Shown one piece after another: positions 3,737 through 5,676 of a DNA stretch of 5,676 bases. The stretch comes from Burkholderiales bacterium. GTDB lineage: Bacteria; Pseudomonadota; Gammaproteobacteria; Burkholderiales; Burkholderiaceae_C. The notes beneath the pieces were generated by a model, which was not told the DNA's origin, made no database searches, and was given only the letters and a program-made list of their open reading frames with translations. The translations under genes were made by a program, and so were the position numbers. Each line of letters begins with the position of its first letter. Position 1 is the stretch's first letter. The DNA lies in assembly GCA_947450745.1 (NCBI GenBank), contig CANFYD010000285.1:1-5676 (forward strand), in the 5' to 3' direction.

Positions 3737-5676
3737 ACCGCTCCCACGGTGTCAGGAATCGCCACTGACCGACCGGCAGATTGCCCAGACTGATGCGACC
3801 GATGCGCACACGCCGCAGGCCCACCACCTTCAGGCCGACCTGCTCGCACATGCGGCGGATCTGGCGCTTGCGGCCTTCGCGCAGCACGAAGCGCAATTGG
3901 TCTTCGTTTTGCCAGCTGACCTTGGCCGGCTTCAGCTGCAAACCGTCCAGCTCCAGGCCGTGGTTGAGCAGTTCGAGGTCGGCGTCGGGCAAACGGCCGG
4001 TGTCACTCTTGACGCCGCCACGGCCTTCGTACTCGACCCGCACCAGGTATTCCTTTTCGATCTTGGAATCCTCACCGATCAGCAGCTTGGCGATGCGACC
4101 GTCTTGCGTCAGCACCAGCAGGCCGGTGGAGTCGATGTCGAGCCGGCCGGCCGGGGCCAGGCTGCGGCTGTGGCCGATGTGGTACTTCAAACCGGAGGTG
4201 TCGTCCGCCCAGTGGGTGTCCGAGCGGATCAGCGTCGAGGCGTTTTCGTAGCCGTCTTCGGCTTGGCCGGAGACCAGCCCGATCGGCTTGTTCAGCAGAA
4301 TCGTGACGCGCTTGGCCTGCTCTTTGTTGGCCAACTGATCGACTTCGATCTTCAAATGGGTGGGGTCAAGGCCGACGCGCTGACCCAGCACGGCCAGCTT
4401 GCCGTCGACACGTACCCAGCCGGCTGCAATCCATTCGTCCGCTTCGCGCCGCGACGCCATGCCCAGCACGCCCATGTGCTTGGACAAGCGCACGCCCTCG
4501 GCCTTGTTCGGGTCGACGTAGTGGTCGTCGTCGTCATCGTCGTCGTCATCGCGGCTGCGCGGTGCGGCCTTGCCCTGATTGCCCTGGTAAGGGCGGGCCG
4601 GGTAGCCTTGACCACTGGGACCGTTTGAGCCGTGCTGCTGATAGGCACCGGCCGGACGCGGACCGCTGGCACGACGCTGGTCGCGGCGTGGTTCCTGCTG
4701 CGGAGCTTGCCCAACATTCGAGTAGGGCTGCTGCTGCGAGTAAGACTCACGGCGGCCTTGGCTGTCACGGCCGTCGCGGCTGTCGAATTGAGCCGGCCGG
4801 CGGTCATCAAAACGCGGGCGTTGCTGCTGCTGATCGCGCTCTTGCTGCTGGCGCTGCTGATAGCTGCCCGAGCCTTCGCCCTGGCCACTTCGAGCTTGAT
4901 AGGGCTGCGAGCGCTGCGGATATTGGCCGCCTGAGTTGCGGTCGTCGCGCGGGCCGCGCGTGTCACGCGAGTCACGTGAAGCGGGCGCTTCACGGCCGTC
5001 AAACTGTGGCCGCTGCTGATAGGGCGGGCGTTGTTCGTTGCGCTGCTCGTTGCGCGGATATTGTCCGGCTGGGCGCGCGTCACGTGAATCACGACCAGCA
5101 TGCTCTGGCGGACGGCCGTAGTTGCCCTCCTGGCGGCGCGGCTGGTATTGATCCTGCTGCGGCTGGCGTGAATCATTGCGCTGCTCCGAGCGCGAATCCT
5201 GCGGCTGCCATTCATTACGAGCCGGGCGGCGGTCTTCATAGCGCGGACCTTGGTCGCGCTGATAACCGCCGCCACCGCCGCCGCCGCCCTGACCCATGCC
5301 TTGGCGCGGGCCTTGCTGCTGCGGGTATTGGCCGCCGTGGTGTTGACCACCTGAATGCTGCCCACCCTGATAGCCGCCACCACTGCGCTCGCCTCGGTCG
5401 CTCCTGTCGCCCCTGTCACCTTGCGGGCCACGCGAATCGCGTGAATCCCGCTCGGGCGGACGGCCGTAAGCACCGCGGCTCTGGCCCTGTTCGCCTTGAT
5501 TCATGGCTTGGCGCGGACCTTGACCGGGATTGCGGCTGGCGTGCTGACCTTCCTGGCGATGGCGGTCGGCAAAGCGTGGCCGCTCCGGGCGCGGCTGCGA
5601 GTTCGAGCCGCCATGGCCGTTCTCGTTGCTGTTCGAGCTGCCGCGATTTTCTCGCGGGCCAGAGTCGCCTGGGCCG
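3729..5676 (-). CDS. rluF: RluF-like 23S rRNA pseudouridine synthase with long disordered N-terminal extension (5' partial)
   Basis: This is an RsuA/RluB/E/F-family enzyme that isomerises a uridine in 23S rRNA. Numbering is from an internal ATG at 5504. An S4 RNA-binding domain (about 337-385, with VRLSKHMGVLGMASRREADE) is followed by the catalytic domain with NKPIGLVSG (405-413), GRLDIDSTGLLVLTQDG (453-469; presumed nucleophile Asp456), KEYLVRV (484-490) and EGRKRQIRRMCEQVGLKV (543-560). The RQIRRMCE block and the C-terminal ISLGNLPVGQWRFLT resemble E. coli RluF (23S U2604) more than RluB or RsuA, so the clade call is moderate and the enzyme-family call is firm. In front lie over 330 residues of low-complexity Arg/Gln/Gly/Asp/Ser/Pro sequence. 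The frame continues without a stop from ATG 5504 to the right edge (57 more codons of the same composition, e.g. PERPRFADRHRQEGQ). ATG 5504 is therefore probably not the start, and the gene is 5' truncated by the window. E. coli relatives total about 290 residues. The stop overlaps the MFS start. Confidence 0.9.
   Translation of the reverse strand, partial: GPGDSGPRENRGSSNSNENGHGGSNSQPRPERPRFADRHRQEGQHASRNPGQGPRQAMNQGEQGQSRGAYGRPPERDSRDSRGPQGDRGDRSDRGERSGGGYQGGQHSGGQHHGGQYPQQQGPRQGMGQGGGGGGGGYQRDQGPRYEDRRPARNEWQPQDSRSEQRNDSRQPQQDQYQPRRQEGNYGRPPEHAGRDSRDARPAGQYPRNEQRNEQRPPYQQRPQFDGREAPASRDSRDTRGPRDDRNSGGQYPQRSQPYQARSGQGEGSGSYQQRQQQERDQQQQRPRFDDRRPAQFDSRDGRDSQGRRESYSQQQPYSNVGQAPQQEPRRDQRRASGPRPAGAYQQHGSNGPSGQGYPARPYQGNQGKAAPRSRDDDDDDDDDHYVDPNKAEGVRLSKHMGVLGMASRREADEWIAAGWVRVDGKLAVLGQRVGLDPTHLKIEVDQLANKEQAKRVTILLNKPIGLVSGQAEDGYENASTLIRSDTHWADDTSGLKYHIGHSRSLAPAGRLDIDSTGLLVLTQDGRIAKLLIGEDSKIEKEYLVRVEYEGRGGVKSDTGRLPDADLELLNHGLELDGLQLKPAKVSWQNEDQLRFVLREGRKRQIRRMCEQVGLKVVGLRRVRIGRISLGNLPVGQWRFLTPWERFD
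4524..4550 (-). repeat. nine-aspartate codon run (GAC/GAT) before the S4 domain
   Basis: This is an in-frame run of nine Asp codons (residues 319-327 from ATG 5504) joining the disordered extension to the S4 domain. GAC and GAT are mixed, so it is not a pure trinucleotide repeat. A strongly acidic linker between a basic tail and an RNA-binding domain is notable. Confidence 0.85.
5107..5120 (+). repeat. 14-bp direct repeat in the disordered-extension coding region, copy 1
   Basis: GGCGGACGGCCGTA, identical to 5455-5468, encodes YGRPP on the minus strand. Each copy is followed downstream in the protein by an RDSRD module (YGRPPEHAGRDSRDARP here), suggesting internal duplication 116 codons apart. 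Confidence 0.7.
5265..5288 (-). repeat. eight-glycine codon run (GGC/GGT)
   Basis: Eight consecutive Gly codons (residues 73-80 from ATG 5504), mostly GGC. Units are three bases, so slippage would change the linker length without breaking the frame. Confidence 0.8.
5455..5468 (+). repeat. 14-bp direct repeat in the disordered-extension coding region, copy 2
   Basis: Identical to 5107-5120. In the protein it begins YGRPPERDSRDSRGP. Related SRDSRD/DSRDGRDS modules recur at residues 176-181 and 241-248. Confidence 0.7.

Noticed and set aside
3633..4628. 331-codon plus-strand open frame opposite the pseudouridine synthase
   Set aside because: It is antisense to conserved S4 and catalytic motifs. 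Its Ala/Val/Gln-rich, family-less product is the expected shadow of GC-rich coding DNA.
4681..4870. CTG/CAG-type triplet repeat or CRISPR-like array
   Set aside because: The repeated TTGCTGCTG pieces are interrupted Gln codon runs of the disordered tail. There is no constant repeat length or spacer pattern.
4352..5473. 373-codon minus-strand open frame in another phase of the synthase gene
   Set aside because: It overlaps the S4 domain and the low-complexity tail in the wrong frame. The Ala/Arg/Ser/Thr-rich translation has no motifs and arises from the repetitive codons of the true frame.

Overview
The window looks like a chromosomal segment from a GC-rich betaproteobacterium, most likely of the order Burkholderiales. 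That placement is an inference from base composition, from the strongly G/C-ending codons, and from the sequence style of MiaA, the Bcr/CflA transporter and the pseudouridine synthase. No rRNA, tRNA, phage gene, CRISPR array or transposase gene is visible.

Every convincing gene is on the minus strand, so transcription runs from the right edge to the left edge. In that order they are: (1) a RluF-like 23S rRNA pseudouridine synthase (3729-5676, 5' end outside the window) with a very long disordered Arg/Gln/Gly/Asp/Ser-rich N-terminal extension; (2) a Bcr/CflA-type MFS drug exporter that starts at a TTG inside the last codons of the synthase gene (2486-3736); (3) a 123-bp intergenic gap with two copies of a GGGGTCAGA..C-ATTTTT repeat, small palindromes and roughly helically spaced T-tracts; (4) miaA, tRNA dimethylallyltransferase (1385-2362); (5) a LolD/MacB-type ABC ATPase whose ATG overlaps the miaA stop by one base (687-1385); (6) a 246-bp element bounded by 20-bp inverted repeats (502-747), containing a possible 62-codon ORF; (7) the N-terminal part of an FtsX/MacB-type ABC permease (1-491), cut by the left edge.

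Functionally there are two RNA-modification enzymes (23S rRNA pseudouridylation and tRNA A37 isopentenylation) and two transport systems (an MFS exporter and an ABC ATPase/permease pair). Short overlaps (8 nt, 1 nt, and 11 nt into the small ORF) suggest translational coupling. The ABC ATPase and permease almost certainly form one complex.

The most unusual parts are not the conserved genes. The first is the inverted-repeat element between the ABC ATPase and its permease: it appears to have replaced the ATPase C-terminus, supplied the ribosome binding site of the permease and introduced a small ORF. The second is the repeat cluster upstream of miaA, one copy of which encodes the first residues of the annotated MiaA. 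The third is the low-complexity extension of at least 390 residues fused in front of the pseudouridine synthase. No complete new defence or mobile system is evident.
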